DNA of 30,198 nucleotides from a virus. Of this stretch, positions 1 to 7,643 are shown piece after piece. Under the pieces are notes generated by a model. It was not told where the DNA came from, searched no databases, and was given only the letters and a program-made list of their open reading frames with translations. The position numbers and the translations under genes were made by a program. The stretch is taken from the IMG/VR virus record IMGVR_UViG_3300005581_000082, positions 1 through 30,198 of that record. One strand, written 5' to 3'. Every line of letters starts with the position of its first letter. The stretch's first letter is position 1.

Positions 1-100
1 TTTGACTTGTTACAGAACCCGAAGCTAAGATTGCACCAGACGCTAACAGTGCAGTTTGACTTGTTACAGAACCCGAAGCTAAGATTGCACCAGACGCTAA
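1..100. repeat. 54-bp tandem repeat, two copies at window edge
   Basis: Two adjacent copies start at 1 and 55. The first 46 bases of each are identical, and the last 8 differ. The period of 54 bp is 18 codons, so the array stays in frame in the minus-strand fibre-like gene and encodes a repeat close to ALLASGAILASGSVTSQT. The window begins exactly at a repeat boundary, so more copies may lie outside it, or an assembly may have broken here. Confidence 0.9.
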
Positions 101-469
101 AATAGCCGTATCGGCTGTGTTAGCCGTGGTTGCAGTTGTTGCAGAAGTTGCAGTATCTGCAAAACCAGCACCAACTTTTTGCCAAGTGGAACCAGTCCAC
201 ACTTGTAAATAGTATGGGCTTGAGGAAGTAGTCCAAGTTTCTCCGATTGAATTCCCAGGTAAGCCAAACGGAGTAGAGTTGGGAGCTGTGCTTCCATAAA
301 AATTCGAACCTACTTTACGAATATCTCCGGCGCTATCCTCAAAGTACAAGCCGGGATCGGCGCCACCAAAGGAAAGAGCCATCTCTCCTGCTTGAATAGT
401 GACGCCACTTGGCCTATCGGAAGCGTTTCCTGTCCTTTTTAAAAGAAGAATAAAAGGAGTGCTTGTCAT
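1..469 (-). CDS. Fibre-like virion protein with 18-residue repeats, partial
   Basis: This reading frame starts at the ATG at 467-469, directly after the stop codon of the upstream 508-residue gene, and runs off the window, so only about 156 N-terminal residues are seen. Residues 1 to about 55 contain an 'LLLKRTGNASDRPSG...GEMALSF' segment followed by GLYFEDSAGDIRKVG. This pattern is common at the N-terminus of phage fibre and tail-adaptor proteins, where it forms a small attachment domain. From about residue 105 the sequence becomes Ala/Thr/Ser-rich, then turns into a perfect 18-residue repeat (ALLASGAILASGSVTSQT), the kind of spacer that builds a trimeric shaft. The likely role is a receptor-binding or decorating fibre. 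The receptor end lies outside the window. It could also be a head fibre. Confidence 0.65.
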   Translation of the reverse strand, partial: MTSTPFILLLKRTGNASDRPSGVTIQAGEMALSFGGADPGLYFEDSAGDIRKVGSNFYGSTAPNSTPFGLPGNSIGETWTTSSSPYYLQVWTGSTWQKVGAGFADTATSATTATTANTADTAILASGAILASGSVTSQTALLASGAILASGSVTSQ

Positions 470-1996
470 TTAATAAGTACCACCGTTGATTGTGCCACTT
501 GGAATAAAAGTGGGAGATACGATACCGGAAGCATAGAGACCTCCAATAATAATATTAACTGGTTGGGTGACTAAAACGCCACTGCTATAAGTGCCTCCGT
601 CTATAGTAACGCGCTGATAAGCGTCTGGATCAAAAGGATTAAATTCAGGAACAGTAAACATTTCAAAGTTATTGACACTTAAAGGTCCCCCTGTTCCTGA
701 ACCGCCCGCATTCATAATTTTGACCATGAGATTTTGCATATCCGCATACATCATGTGTACGGGCATATTATCTTTTGCTGGTGACTGTCGTTGCCACCAA
801 CTAAGATTTCGTTCGCGGTTTAAAAAGTCCGTCTCTTTCTTTAAATTTCTGTCAAACATTTCTCGATAATGTTCATTTAACGGTTCGTCCGTTGGTTGTA
901 CAAGCCACGGTTTAGTAAAATCCCCTTGATTGTACTTAAGTTGCATATCCCACATAGCCGCATAAATATGTTTGCACCACTTGGGCTGATGGTAGTACAA
1001 ATTGGGATCTGAAAAAGAAGCTTCTGAAGAAGAAGGTATGTCATAAATTTGATTTAAATAGATAACACCAAAATCTCGAACAGCTCCGGGATTGTCTTTA
1101 GACCCTAAATTGGTAGGACTATTACTACCGTTGTAATAAACTCCTGGAGTAACATTCAATGCTTGAGTTACGGGGTACTGACCTTTTTGTGTGCGTTTGT
1201 ATAAGTTAAAACCTTCCCTTGCTAAGAAATCAGGGCACGTACAGCCATAACGCATCTCTGTTTGCAAGTACTCTCCCACTAAAGGAGGTCCTGAAGCAGG
1301 AATTGTTAATGTAGTCGCATCAACAACACTCCAACTATTTTCTGCAGAAGTAGAAAGAAAAAGAGTGTCAAAAATAGGGGCAAAAGTGGGAGTAAGAGGA
1401 ACGTTATTAAAACCAACTGCGACAACTGTATAGTTATTAAAGCCGTACGTTTTTTGTGTACCGTTCGCATTATAAATATTAGAAACAACCTCTCCTGTAA
1501 AAAAAGAAATAGGTGCTCCAAATCTTGAATTTAATTTAACCGCAAGTGTTGTCGCATCATATTGAGTAACAGCAGAAATCGCATACCCAAAATCAAGAAA
1601 GTTAAAACTACCGCGTGGACGTATACCCACCATGTACATACGCATATCCGTTTGTGAAGACGGATACATAAAAGCTATTCCCGGTACAAAAATGCCATTA
1701 TTTATTCTATTAATAAAATATTTAAAAGAGTAAGCCAGACCTTCGTAAGCCTGATTGGCGTACATAGATAATTCATATCCACGTCGCCAACGAGTCCAGA
1801 GAGAAGCGTAGTTGTACTCGGCTTCAGGTGAGTAATTCTTAGTATTTAAAGTCGGACGAAAGCGACGTTCAAAAGGTAGTGGGCGTAAGAGTTGTTGAGA
1901 ATTATCCGCACCCGTAACATTCTTAAAAGTTTTAAAATCGTCTAATTTCTTTAAATTACGAAACCCGAAATCATCGGAGCCCTTGTGTCGGGCCAT
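470..1996 (-). CDS. Large virion protein with SWIM-like zinc ligand set
   Basis: A 508-residue protein, rich in aromatic residues and Asn/Gly, with no recognised whole-protein family. Residues 252-254 read CTC followed by PDF, and residues 341-343 read CKH. The pattern CxC...CxH is that of a SWIM-type zinc site, although the roughly 86-residue gap between the halves is longer than in cellular SWIM domains. The region between them is Gly/Asn/Ser-rich and could be a loop. The C-terminal third (from about residue 440) is Gly/Thr/Val-rich and beta-like, as in fibre or tail-knob proteins. It lies between a 185-residue gene (3 nt gap) and the fibre-like gene (no gap), so it is probably expressed with the virion genes. 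A structural role is inferred from context. The zinc site is inferred from motif only. Confidence 0.6.
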   Translation of the reverse strand: MARHKGSDDFGFRNLKKLDDFKTFKNVTGADNSQQLLRPLPFERRFRPTLNTKNYSPEAEYNYASLWTRWRRGYELSMYANQAYEGLAYSFKYFINRINNGIFVPGIAFMYPSSQTDMRMYMVGIRPRGSFNFLDFGYAISAVTQYDATTLAVKLNSRFGAPISFFTGEVVSNIYNANGTQKTYGFNNYTVVAVGFNNVPLTPTFAPIFDTLFLSTSAENSWSVVDATTLTIPASGPPLVGEYLQTEMRYGCTCPDFLAREGFNLYKRTQKGQYPVTQALNVTPGVYYNGSNSPTNLGSKDNPGAVRDFGVIYLNQIYDIPSSSEASFSDPNLYYHQPKWCKHIYAAMWDMQLKYNQGDFTKPWLVQPTDEPLNEHYREMFDRNLKKETDFLNRERNLSWWQRQSPAKDNMPVHMMYADMQNLMVKIMNAGGSGTGGPLSVNNFEMFTVPEFNPFDPDAYQRVTIDGGTYSSGVLVTQPVNIIIGGLYASGIVSPTFIPSGTINGGTY

Positions 1997-1999
1997 GGC

Positions 2000-2557
2000 T
2001 CAATAGAATCCGCCTTGCGCGAATAGAGAAAGACCTGATGGACTTAAACCACCCGATACCGCTGTTCTTCCTGCTCCAATGTACCCAGCACAGAGAATGT
2101 AACCTTTTTCTAAGTAAAGTCCTTCTCCTTTACCAATCTCAATTGGTCGGGTTAAACCAGTAGCATCTCCTACTGCAGGAACAGGAGCATTAACTGCGGG
2201 CAGTTCAAAGTGCTGAATTAAACCAGCAGTACCACTTTCTAAAACAAATTCTGCGCGGGTAATTACCAATGGAGCTGAGGTGGCAGGCGCAGATTGGTTG
2301 GGGGCGTAAATATAGAGACCGAGTTCAGCGGTCCTTCGACCAGCATTAGTAGGATAAAATTCATTACTTACTAAAAAAATATCTTCAACAAAAGCCCCAT
2401 CCTCACTTGGTAAATCTCCGACTCGTACAAGTTGCACTAAATCAGAAAAATTAGGATTGGAGGGGTCGACTGTTGTAGTGGCGCTATTAATCCTACCACC
2501 ACGCAAAAACGGGCGGTCAATCAGACAGGGTTGTTTGTTGGTACTGGTGCTGCTCAT
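2000..2557 (-). CDS. Putative virion protein, unknown family (185 aa)
   Basis: The protein is acidic and beta-rich in appearance, with no transmembrane segment and no motif I recognise. The central segment (ELGLYIYAPN, then VITRAEFVLES) and the closing Gly-rich tail look like a compact jelly-roll or small tail/fibre-associated domain, but this is only impression. The start is well supported: an AAAGGAG ribosome binding site lies a few bases before the ATG at 2557. It sits 3 nt before the SWIM-like gene and 14 nt after the 167-residue gene, inside a continuous minus-strand run of virion genes. The role is inferred from this position only. Confidence 0.55.
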   Translation of the reverse strand: MSSTSTNKQPCLIDRPFLRGGRINSATTTVDPSNPNFSDLVQLVRVGDLPSEDGAFVEDIFLVSNEFYPTNAGRRTAELGLYIYAPNQSAPATSAPLVITRAEFVLESGTAGLIQHFELPAVNAPVPAVGDATGLTRPIEIGKGEGLYLEKGYILCAGYIGAGRTAVSGGLSPSGLSLFAQGGFY

Positions 2558-2571
2558 AAAAACTCCTTTGG

Positions 2572-3075
2572 TTAACCTAGTTTAGTTCTAGCAGAAGGTT
2601 TGAAGGCCTCCAAGCCAGTCATAGATCCGTAAGCAATATTCGATCCAAGATTTTTACTAAGTCCGCCAAATAACATTCCCATTAAATCTGCGGTCTTGTC
2701 TGCTGGGTTGCTTTCACGATAACGTCCCATTTCTTCCCCTGCCATTCGTTCTCTTTTAGAAGCCAGTCCGCGTTTTTCAAGTTCTCTTTGAAGCTGCCCG
2801 GTGGCTCCTTCAAACAATCCCCTTAAAAGTGCGTCCCCTATACCTTCAGTTTTTCCTCCAGTAGCGGCTTGAGTAAATTTGGTAGGACCTGCTATAGAAG
2901 GATCTACACCAAATTGAGGATTCTTACCAAAGACTTCAGCGTCCTTGATAACCTCTTGATATTCTGGATAATTTTCTATTGTAAAATCTTTAAACTCTCT
3001 TACAGGGAATTCTGCGCGATACATATCTCCACTAATGCCGCCCTGAAAATAAGGATTAAACTTAAAACTATCCAT
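2572..3075 (-). CDS. Hypothetical protein in virion operon (167 aa)
   Basis: No family is recognised. The N-terminus begins with MDSFKFNPYFQGGISGDMYR. The middle (about residues 85-125) is strongly charged and helical, with many Arg/Glu residues (LQRELEKRGLASKRERMAG). The C-terminus is Gly/Ser-rich and mildly hydrophobic. This arrangement fits a small internal or connector protein. The ATG at 3075 is preceded by GAGGTGA at good ribosome-binding distance, and that site overlaps the end of the preceding 562-residue gene, which suggests translational coupling. Confidence 0.5.
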   Translation of the reverse strand: MDSFKFNPYFQGGISGDMYRAEFPVREFKDFTIENYPEYQEVIKDAEVFGKNPQFGVDPSIAGPTKFTQAATGGKTEGIGDALLRGLFEGATGQLQRELEKRGLASKRERMAGEEMGRYRESNPADKTADLMGMLFGGLSKNLGSNIAYGSMTGLEAFKPSARTKLG

Positions 3076-3079
3076 TAGT

Positions 3080-4768
3080 TCACCTCGAAGAATAACCGGT
3101 TGGTTCTAGTGTAGCGCTGACATTCCTGTTAAGGAAAGCTCTAGCTAAATCTCGACTTCGTGCGCCTGCCTCTTTCTCGTAATTATTTTGATTAATCAGG
3201 GTAGGTTGTACAAGGGGATTGTAGACATCCCTTAAATCAAAGTTACCTTCTTCTGGATTAAAAGCAGCCTCAGCGGCAGCTCGTGGTTGTATGTTCATGT
3301 TTTCTTGTAAATTTGAGCCCGCTGCAGTATTAACCATCTCACCCATAACATTTTCTGGGCTTTGCTGAGAAGCTCCCACGGGCTGAATTTCCTGCGGAGC
3401 CGGGAAAGAAGAACGAGCATTTAAATTAGTACGGGCTGCTTGTTCCTGTTGTTTAACAACTTCTCTAAACGCTAATCCTTGATTAGCTCGTGCCCACTGC
3501 TCTAAGTTAGTGCCACGAACACCAAGTTGATCAATGACTCCCTCAATATTTGCTTTTCCTACTTGTTGCTGTTTCCCGTAGAAATCAGACAACTTCATTG
3601 AGCCGGGAGCGGCATATTGTTGGATCTGTTCAGTCAATGCTGATCGACCTCCGTCCCCAGGCGTAACAATACGAGTCTGAGAAACAGGATCAGTGTATCG
3701 AGATACAGCTGCCGCAAAAAAAGCTGGATTGGTAAAAGCTGTTGCGACTGCAGGGTCTATTACACCAGGATCACTTACGGTATTTTCTACGGAAGGAGTT
3801 TCAGTTCCTCCTTGTTCTCCCGCACCTGGCATTGCTATTGCTGATGTATTCTTCCCAGGCTCATTAAATGCACGAGTTATTAGTCCTCCGCCAAGACCAC
3901 CAAGACCCGCAGCAAGTAAAGCTTTTAAATTTACACCGCCACCAGCAGGCATAGCCTCTAAAGTACGCCCTACAGCGTTCGCCATTTCCTGCGGCAATAC
4001 CTTTACATCCACGGATTGAACGTCATCTGCCATACCGGGTCGACGCATAACATCCCCTCCTCTAGGAGGCATCTCTAAATCAATCCGAGGAGAACCTTCG
4101 GGAGTGTAATAACGTCTACCTGCTTCTCCTACTTGTTCATAAGCGTTTACAGGACGACCAAGAGGTCCTCCTCGAAGAGCAGGTTCGGGCCTTGGATCTA
4201 AAATACCTGGTCGCCCTATAATTTGCGGTTCTTGCGAACGTCTTAAGAAAGCGGGAGATACTGCAGTACCGGGAACCTGAGGCGCACCCAAATCTGGCGC
4301 ACCCATTCCAGGAGAAGTGACTGTTCCACGGTAACCTTCTAAAGGTTCCCCGGCCCGCATACGCTCATAAAAGTTTGGAGCTACTCCTTGTACTTGAGGG
4401 CGTCCAGTTAAGGGAAGAGCTCCTCCTGTTTCGCGAAATTGGGGTACTAAAGCACCCCCCATTCTAGGAATTTCTAGTTGTCCGGGAGAAGCACCTACAT
4501 TTGGTGAACGAAGAATATCTACAGCGCGAGGATCAAACATAGCCCGATTTTCAGGCAATGCTTGAACTTTTGGAGACACAGTAGGTGATACAAGTCGACC
4601 CCGGTCACCACGGAAAGTTAAAGGTACTTTTAATTGACTTCCTAGCCTATCTGCAAAAGGTTCGGCTCTACGGACAGCTCTGGCAGCGGGTTTAACCCCC
4701 GCCATATCCATAATGCCCATTAGAACTGTACCTAAATTCTCTGCTGCCTTTGTATACCGATCTGGCAT
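3080..4768 (-). CDS. Pro/Gly-rich putative virion protein (562 aa)
   Basis: A long, low-complexity protein. Residues 1-50 are basic and helical. Residues about 60-260 are rich in Pro, Gly, Arg and Gln (a disordered-looking stretch with repeated PRPE/GAP/PG motifs). Residues about 275-300 form a Gly/Ala/Leu-rich apolar patch (LKALLAAGLGGLGGGLI) that could insert into a membrane or bury in a helix bundle. The C-terminal part is Gln/Asn-rich. It is the longest protein in the left block and no tape-measure signature is seen: no long heptad array and a length far below usual tape-measure sizes. It may be an internal virion or tail-tube-associated protein. The function is unknown and structural membership is inferred from its operon. 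Confidence 0.5.
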   Translation of the reverse strand: MPDRYTKAAENLGTVLMGIMDMAGVKPAARAVRRAEPFADRLGSQLKVPLTFRGDRGRLVSPTVSPKVQALPENRAMFDPRAVDILRSPNVGASPGQLEIPRMGGALVPQFRETGGALPLTGRPQVQGVAPNFYERMRAGEPLEGYRGTVTSPGMGAPDLGAPQVPGTAVSPAFLRRSQEPQIIGRPGILDPRPEPALRGGPLGRPVNAYEQVGEAGRRYYTPEGSPRIDLEMPPRGGDVMRRPGMADDVQSVDVKVLPQEMANAVGRTLEAMPAGGGVNLKALLAAGLGGLGGGLITRAFNEPGKNTSAIAMPGAGEQGGTETPSVENTVSDPGVIDPAVATAFTNPAFFAAAVSRYTDPVSQTRIVTPGDGGRSALTEQIQQYAAPGSMKLSDFYGKQQQVGKANIEGVIDQLGVRGTNLEQWARANQGLAFREVVKQQEQAARTNLNARSSFPAPQEIQPVGASQQSPENVMGEMVNTAAGSNLQENMNIQPRAAAEAAFNPEEGNFDLRDVYNPLVQPTLINQNNYEKEAGARSRDLARAFLNRNVSATLEPTGYSSR

Positions 4769-4813
4769 GTTCCTAGCCCTTAAAAACTTGCTTTATCATC
4801 TTAACTATAACGC

Positions 4814-5434
4814 TTACCGCCATTTTGTGTAAAAGTAGATTCTATCTGCTCTAGCCGTGTCAGGAGGACCTGGAATTGCTTGTATAAACTCACCTCCACT
4901 ACGCTCATATCTGTATCTTGCTGTTACAGGATCTTTATAGTTGGGAACGTAAAGCATGTGAGCTAAACGATCGCATTCGAACATGTAGTTTTCTCGCCAG
5001 ACACGAGTAACTTCTCTTTTATCTTGTACGTTAATAGACCTGCTAACATCACCAAGAATTGTCTCTTGCCTGTTTGTAGCTCGTCCCGTTGCCAACTCCG
5101 TTAAACGTTCAGCTTCTTCACATCTCTCAACTTGTTGAACAATTTTATCAAAATAAAACTCACTTGGAATACTATTACAAGCTTCTAGTAATCTAGCGTA
5201 GTCTCCTGCAGGTACAGTAGCAATATTGTATCCTAAGTGATACGATACTCTACTAAAGTTAAAATCATCTAATTTATACCCAAAAACCTGAGCAGGATTT
5301 CGACTAAATTGATTTATTGCAGCATAAATTATTTCTCGTTTAGTCGCATCTGTTGTTGTCGCATTAAAGACAACACCTTGTTGACTTAAATATGACTGGA
5401 TCTGTTCTAGTTCTTGTTGGGTAAGTTGAGCCAC
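4814..5434 (-). CDS. Hypothetical protein, possible head-tail connector (206 aa)
   Basis: A soluble, mainly alpha-helical protein with charged and Tyr-rich stretches and no clear motif. The first residues (MAQLTQQELEQIQSYLSQQG) form an amphipathic helix. The length and the gene order downstream of the capsid genes are compatible with a head-completion or tail-adaptor protein, but I cannot name a family. The start is GTG at 5434 and has no evident ribosome binding site; no better start is visible upstream. Confidence 0.45.
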   Translation of the reverse strand: MAQLTQQELEQIQSYLSQQGVVFNATTTDATKREIIYAAINQFSRNPAQVFGYKLDDFNFSRVSYHLGYNIATVPAGDYARLLEACNSIPSEFYFDKIVQQVERCEEAERLTELATGRATNRQETILGDVSRSINVQDKREVTRVWRENYMFECDRLAHMLYVPNYKDPVTARYRYERSGGEFIQAIPGPPDTARADRIYFYTKWR

Positions 5435-5466
5435 AGAATTAGATAACTACGTCACCCTATTCTAGG

Positions 5467-5910
5467 TCATTCGACGTAACAAACCCCATCTTCCAAAACT
5501 GTATCCCAATCCACTCGTGAAATTGATTTTAATTGCTCAAGTTTTGTAAATCGCTCTCCAGGCAGCGACTGTTGCAGCTCTTTAATCTCAATTGCCGTTT
5601 TCATTCCCACGCCTTTAAGAATTTGAGTCAGTCGTTGAGGCGTGGCACTGTTGATGTTGACTCGAAGCTCCGTGGGGACCTCAGGTTTTACAATCTGGCG
5701 TCCTCCTCGACGTTTTAGTGCGGGTTTTTCACTTATTTCTGAAATTGTACCTTCTCCTGCTTCCCTTATCTGCCCTTTATGAGCGAAAAACACTTTACCG
5801 GTAGTGTTAGAGCGCACCATGTAGTACTCTCCCTCGTCGTGGAGACTTAAAATCTCGACATCTACGCCGCTGGGTAAATAAACCGCTTTACTTGCTGTGG
5901 AAACAGTCAT
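5467..5910 (-). CDS. Helix-hairpin-helix protein with SH3-like N-terminus
   Basis: Residues about 9-50 (YLPSGVDVEIL, then EGEYYMVRSNTTGKVFFAH) look like a small SH3-like beta barrel. Residues about 84-135 match the ComEA-type helix-hairpin-helix: VNINSATPQRL, then LKGVGMKTAIEI, then FTKLEQLKSI. In cellular proteins this fold binds the DNA backbone non-specifically. The two parts are joined by a basic linker (residues 64-76, KRRGG). It lies in the virion block, 32 nt before the 206-residue gene, which suggests a DNA-contacting virion or packaging-associated protein rather than a repair enzyme. The domain call is good. The role is inference. Confidence 0.65.
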   Translation of the reverse strand: MTVSTASKAVYLPSGVDVEILSLHDEGEYYMVRSNTTGKVFFAHKGQIREAGEGTISEISEKPALKRRGGRQIVKPEVPTELRVNINSATPQRLTQILKGVGMKTAIEIKELQQSLPGERFTKLEQLKSISRVDWDTVLEDGVCYVE

Positions 5911-5976
5911 TATGCTGCCTTAAGACCTCCCTATTTTATAGCAAATTACTAGAATGAGAGGAGCATTTCTTAAAAA

Positions 5977-6705
5977 ATGGATTTTCTTCAAGCGTTGCGT
6001 AACGTAGGAGCAAGCATACCTCGTCCTGTCCAAAAAGTAGTAAAAGCGGTTCCTTTCTTAGGCGATGTAATAAATGTAGGTGGAGCTTTTTTAGATCCTA
6101 AAGAAAAGTTAGAGAAAAACGCTCTTGATGCACTGCTTGTAGGGGGCGGAGGAGCTTTAACTTCTGCTGCTACTGCAGGTATTGATGCTGTACCCGCCAT
6201 AGCAAACCTTGTTGTTAGTAATCTACCTAGAAAAAACTACCCCACAGATATTAGAAAAGCCTTAAACGATGCAGAGTATGCGTTACATCACGCGGACGTT
6301 GCAAACTGGTTACAGTCAGGGGCGGATCAGCTCTATTACAAAAAAACATTTGGGGTGAGCCCTGATGCTCGCGAAAAAAACCTAGCGGCTTATTTAAATC
6401 CAGCAAGACTCAGGGATGCTCAAAAGACACAGCAAGTAGCACAACCAGCGCCCACGGAAACCAACACGGGCAGCGACGCTCCAAAACAACCTAATACAGG
6501 GACTGTTGGAGGAAACTATACTACTAATGAATCAGCACCCTTAAAGGGAGACACTAGCCAAAAACTACCAGGGTCCTATCCCCAAATAAGGTTTGCAGTA
6601 ACACCAGATAATGTCGATCAAATAACGGAAGTAACAGAACTTCTTCGAGTTATAAAAAGTATGGAAGCCTTTAACAAGAACTACGCGGCTCCTGCTTTAA
6701 ATTAA
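5977..6705 (+). CDS. Orphan plus-strand protein inside minus-strand virion block
   Basis: A 242-residue protein with no recognised family. Residues about 15-75 are Gly/Ala/Val-rich and moderately hydrophobic (VPFLGDVINVGGAFL, then LVGGGGALTSAATAG) and could form two short membrane-active helices. Residues about 80-150 are helical and charged, and about 150-205 are a Pro/Thr/Gln/Asn-rich linker. The C-terminus is a helix ending KNYAAPALN. GAGAGGAG at 5956-5963 could serve as ribosome binding site, though it is rather far from the ATG. It is the only plus-strand gene between 1 and 17,500, and its 3' end abuts the terminator of the opposing capsid operon. Such placement is typical of an acquired single-gene insertion. 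The Ala/Gly N-terminus resembles that of the proteins at 20362-22228, so an internal virion role is possible. Confidence 0.6.
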   Translation: MDFLQALRNVGASIPRPVQKVVKAVPFLGDVINVGGAFLDPKEKLEKNALDALLVGGGGALTSAATAGIDAVPAIANLVVSNLPRKNYPTDIRKALNDAEYALHHADVANWLQSGADQLYYKKTFGVSPDAREKNLAAYLNPARLRDAQKTQQVAQPAPTETNTGSDAPKQPNTGTVGGNYTTNESAPLKGDTSQKLPGSYPQIRFAVTPDNVDQITEVTELLRVIKSMEAFNKNYAAPALN

Positions 6706-6728
6706 AAAGCCTCCCCCGAAGGAGAGGC
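6701..6728 (-). terminator. Rho-independent terminator of capsid operon
   Basis: Read on the minus strand, GCCTC-T-CC is followed by a TTCG loop, then GG-G-GAGGC and a run of five T. The cUUCGg tetraloop is exceptionally stable. It ends transcription coming from the major capsid and 290-residue genes. It overlaps the stop codon of the opposing plus-strand gene. Confidence 0.85.
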
Positions 6729-6757
6729 TAAGTCCACCACAGACCCGCTTGATTCTA

Positions 6758-7630
6758 TCAGGCAGGAACAGTGCTGGTGTAAATGCTGGATTCCACAACA
6801 CCAGCAGGCTGGAGAACGACGTCATCCCGTTGAGGAGCTTCATCGGCCACCATCCAACACACTTCACAGATACCAAGAGCTTTGTTCTTACCGCTTAAAC
6901 GGTTAGAACCAGCACGAGGATCGTAAATACCTGAACCTTGAGCCAAACCAGAAGCAACATTGCCTCCAAGGTTGACTACAGTGGACAGTTTGTATGTGGT
7001 ATCAGAACCTACCCTTGCAAGAAGGTTAGAATTCCATGCATTGTTGGTGTTAAACGTGCCGTTAGTAATACGGCTGCTGCTACCAGCCAGGGTTACAAAG
7101 AACCCGGAGGGACCAGGGGTTGTGCTAACACCAACACCTAGAGCAGGTCCAAGACCCAAAGTAGGAGTAGCGCTTCCACCAGCCACGCCGCTGCTCACTA
7201 GGTCACCGCCGTCAACACGGAGGGCCAAACGATAGATATATGCGCCAGAAGGCACAATAATACCGTCAGTGATGTCAGCACGAATGTCCTTGTGATAATC
7301 CGGTGAAGGAATAATAACGTTGGCATTCAAGAAAGGCTGGTTAGTGCCGTTTTGACCTGACCCATAAGGGTTGGTGTAGTACTCCAACTGATTGGTAGTA
7401 CCACCAGCCTGATAAGAGAGGTCTACATAACCGATAGCCTGTTGCGCAACCCAACCAGGCTTGAACACAACTCCAACAGGACCACCAACAGGTTGGTTAG
7501 TAAGAGTAGTGCTTGTCTCGTTAGCGTTGTTGTAAACAACAGACGTGGGCTTATGCCAGTAACGAAGAACGTTAGTGTAGTTTCCAGGATAGATTTTGGA
7601 AACTTGAATCTGAAGGGGATTAATTGCCAT
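6758..7630 (-). CDS. Probable capsid-associated or decoration protein (290 aa)
   Basis: A beta-rich, Gly/Ser/Thr/Asn-rich protein with few charges, one Cys pair near the C-terminus (GICEVCWM) and no membrane segment. It follows the major capsid gene by 13 nt and has the strongest ribosome binding site in the window, AAGGAGG about 8 bases before the ATG at 7630. A strong terminator follows at once. High, coupled expression with the capsid gene indicates an abundant virion component such as a cement/decoration protein, or less likely a major tail or fibre component. No family recognised; the assignment rests on position and expression signals. Confidence 0.6.
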   Translation of the reverse strand: MAINPLQIQVSKIYPGNYTNVLRYWHKPTSVVYNNANETSTTLTNQPVGGPVGVVFKPGWVAQQAIGYVDLSYQAGGTTNQLEYYTNPYGSGQNGTNQPFLNANVIIPSPDYHKDIRADITDGIIVPSGAYIYRLALRVDGGDLVSSGVAGGSATPTLGLGPALGVGVSTTPGPSGFFVTLAGSSSRITNGTFNTNNAWNSNLLARVGSDTTYKLSTVVNLGGNVASGLAQGSGIYDPRAGSNRLSGKNKALGICEVCWMVADEAPQRDDVVLQPAGVVESSIYTSTVPA

Positions 7631-7643
7631 GATTTATTCCTCC

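Noticed and set aside
3693-4019. 108-codon plus-strand frame opposite the 562-residue gene
   Set aside because: Pro/Ala-rich composition is a by-product of the Gly/Pro/Ala-rich gene on the minus strand; no start signal.
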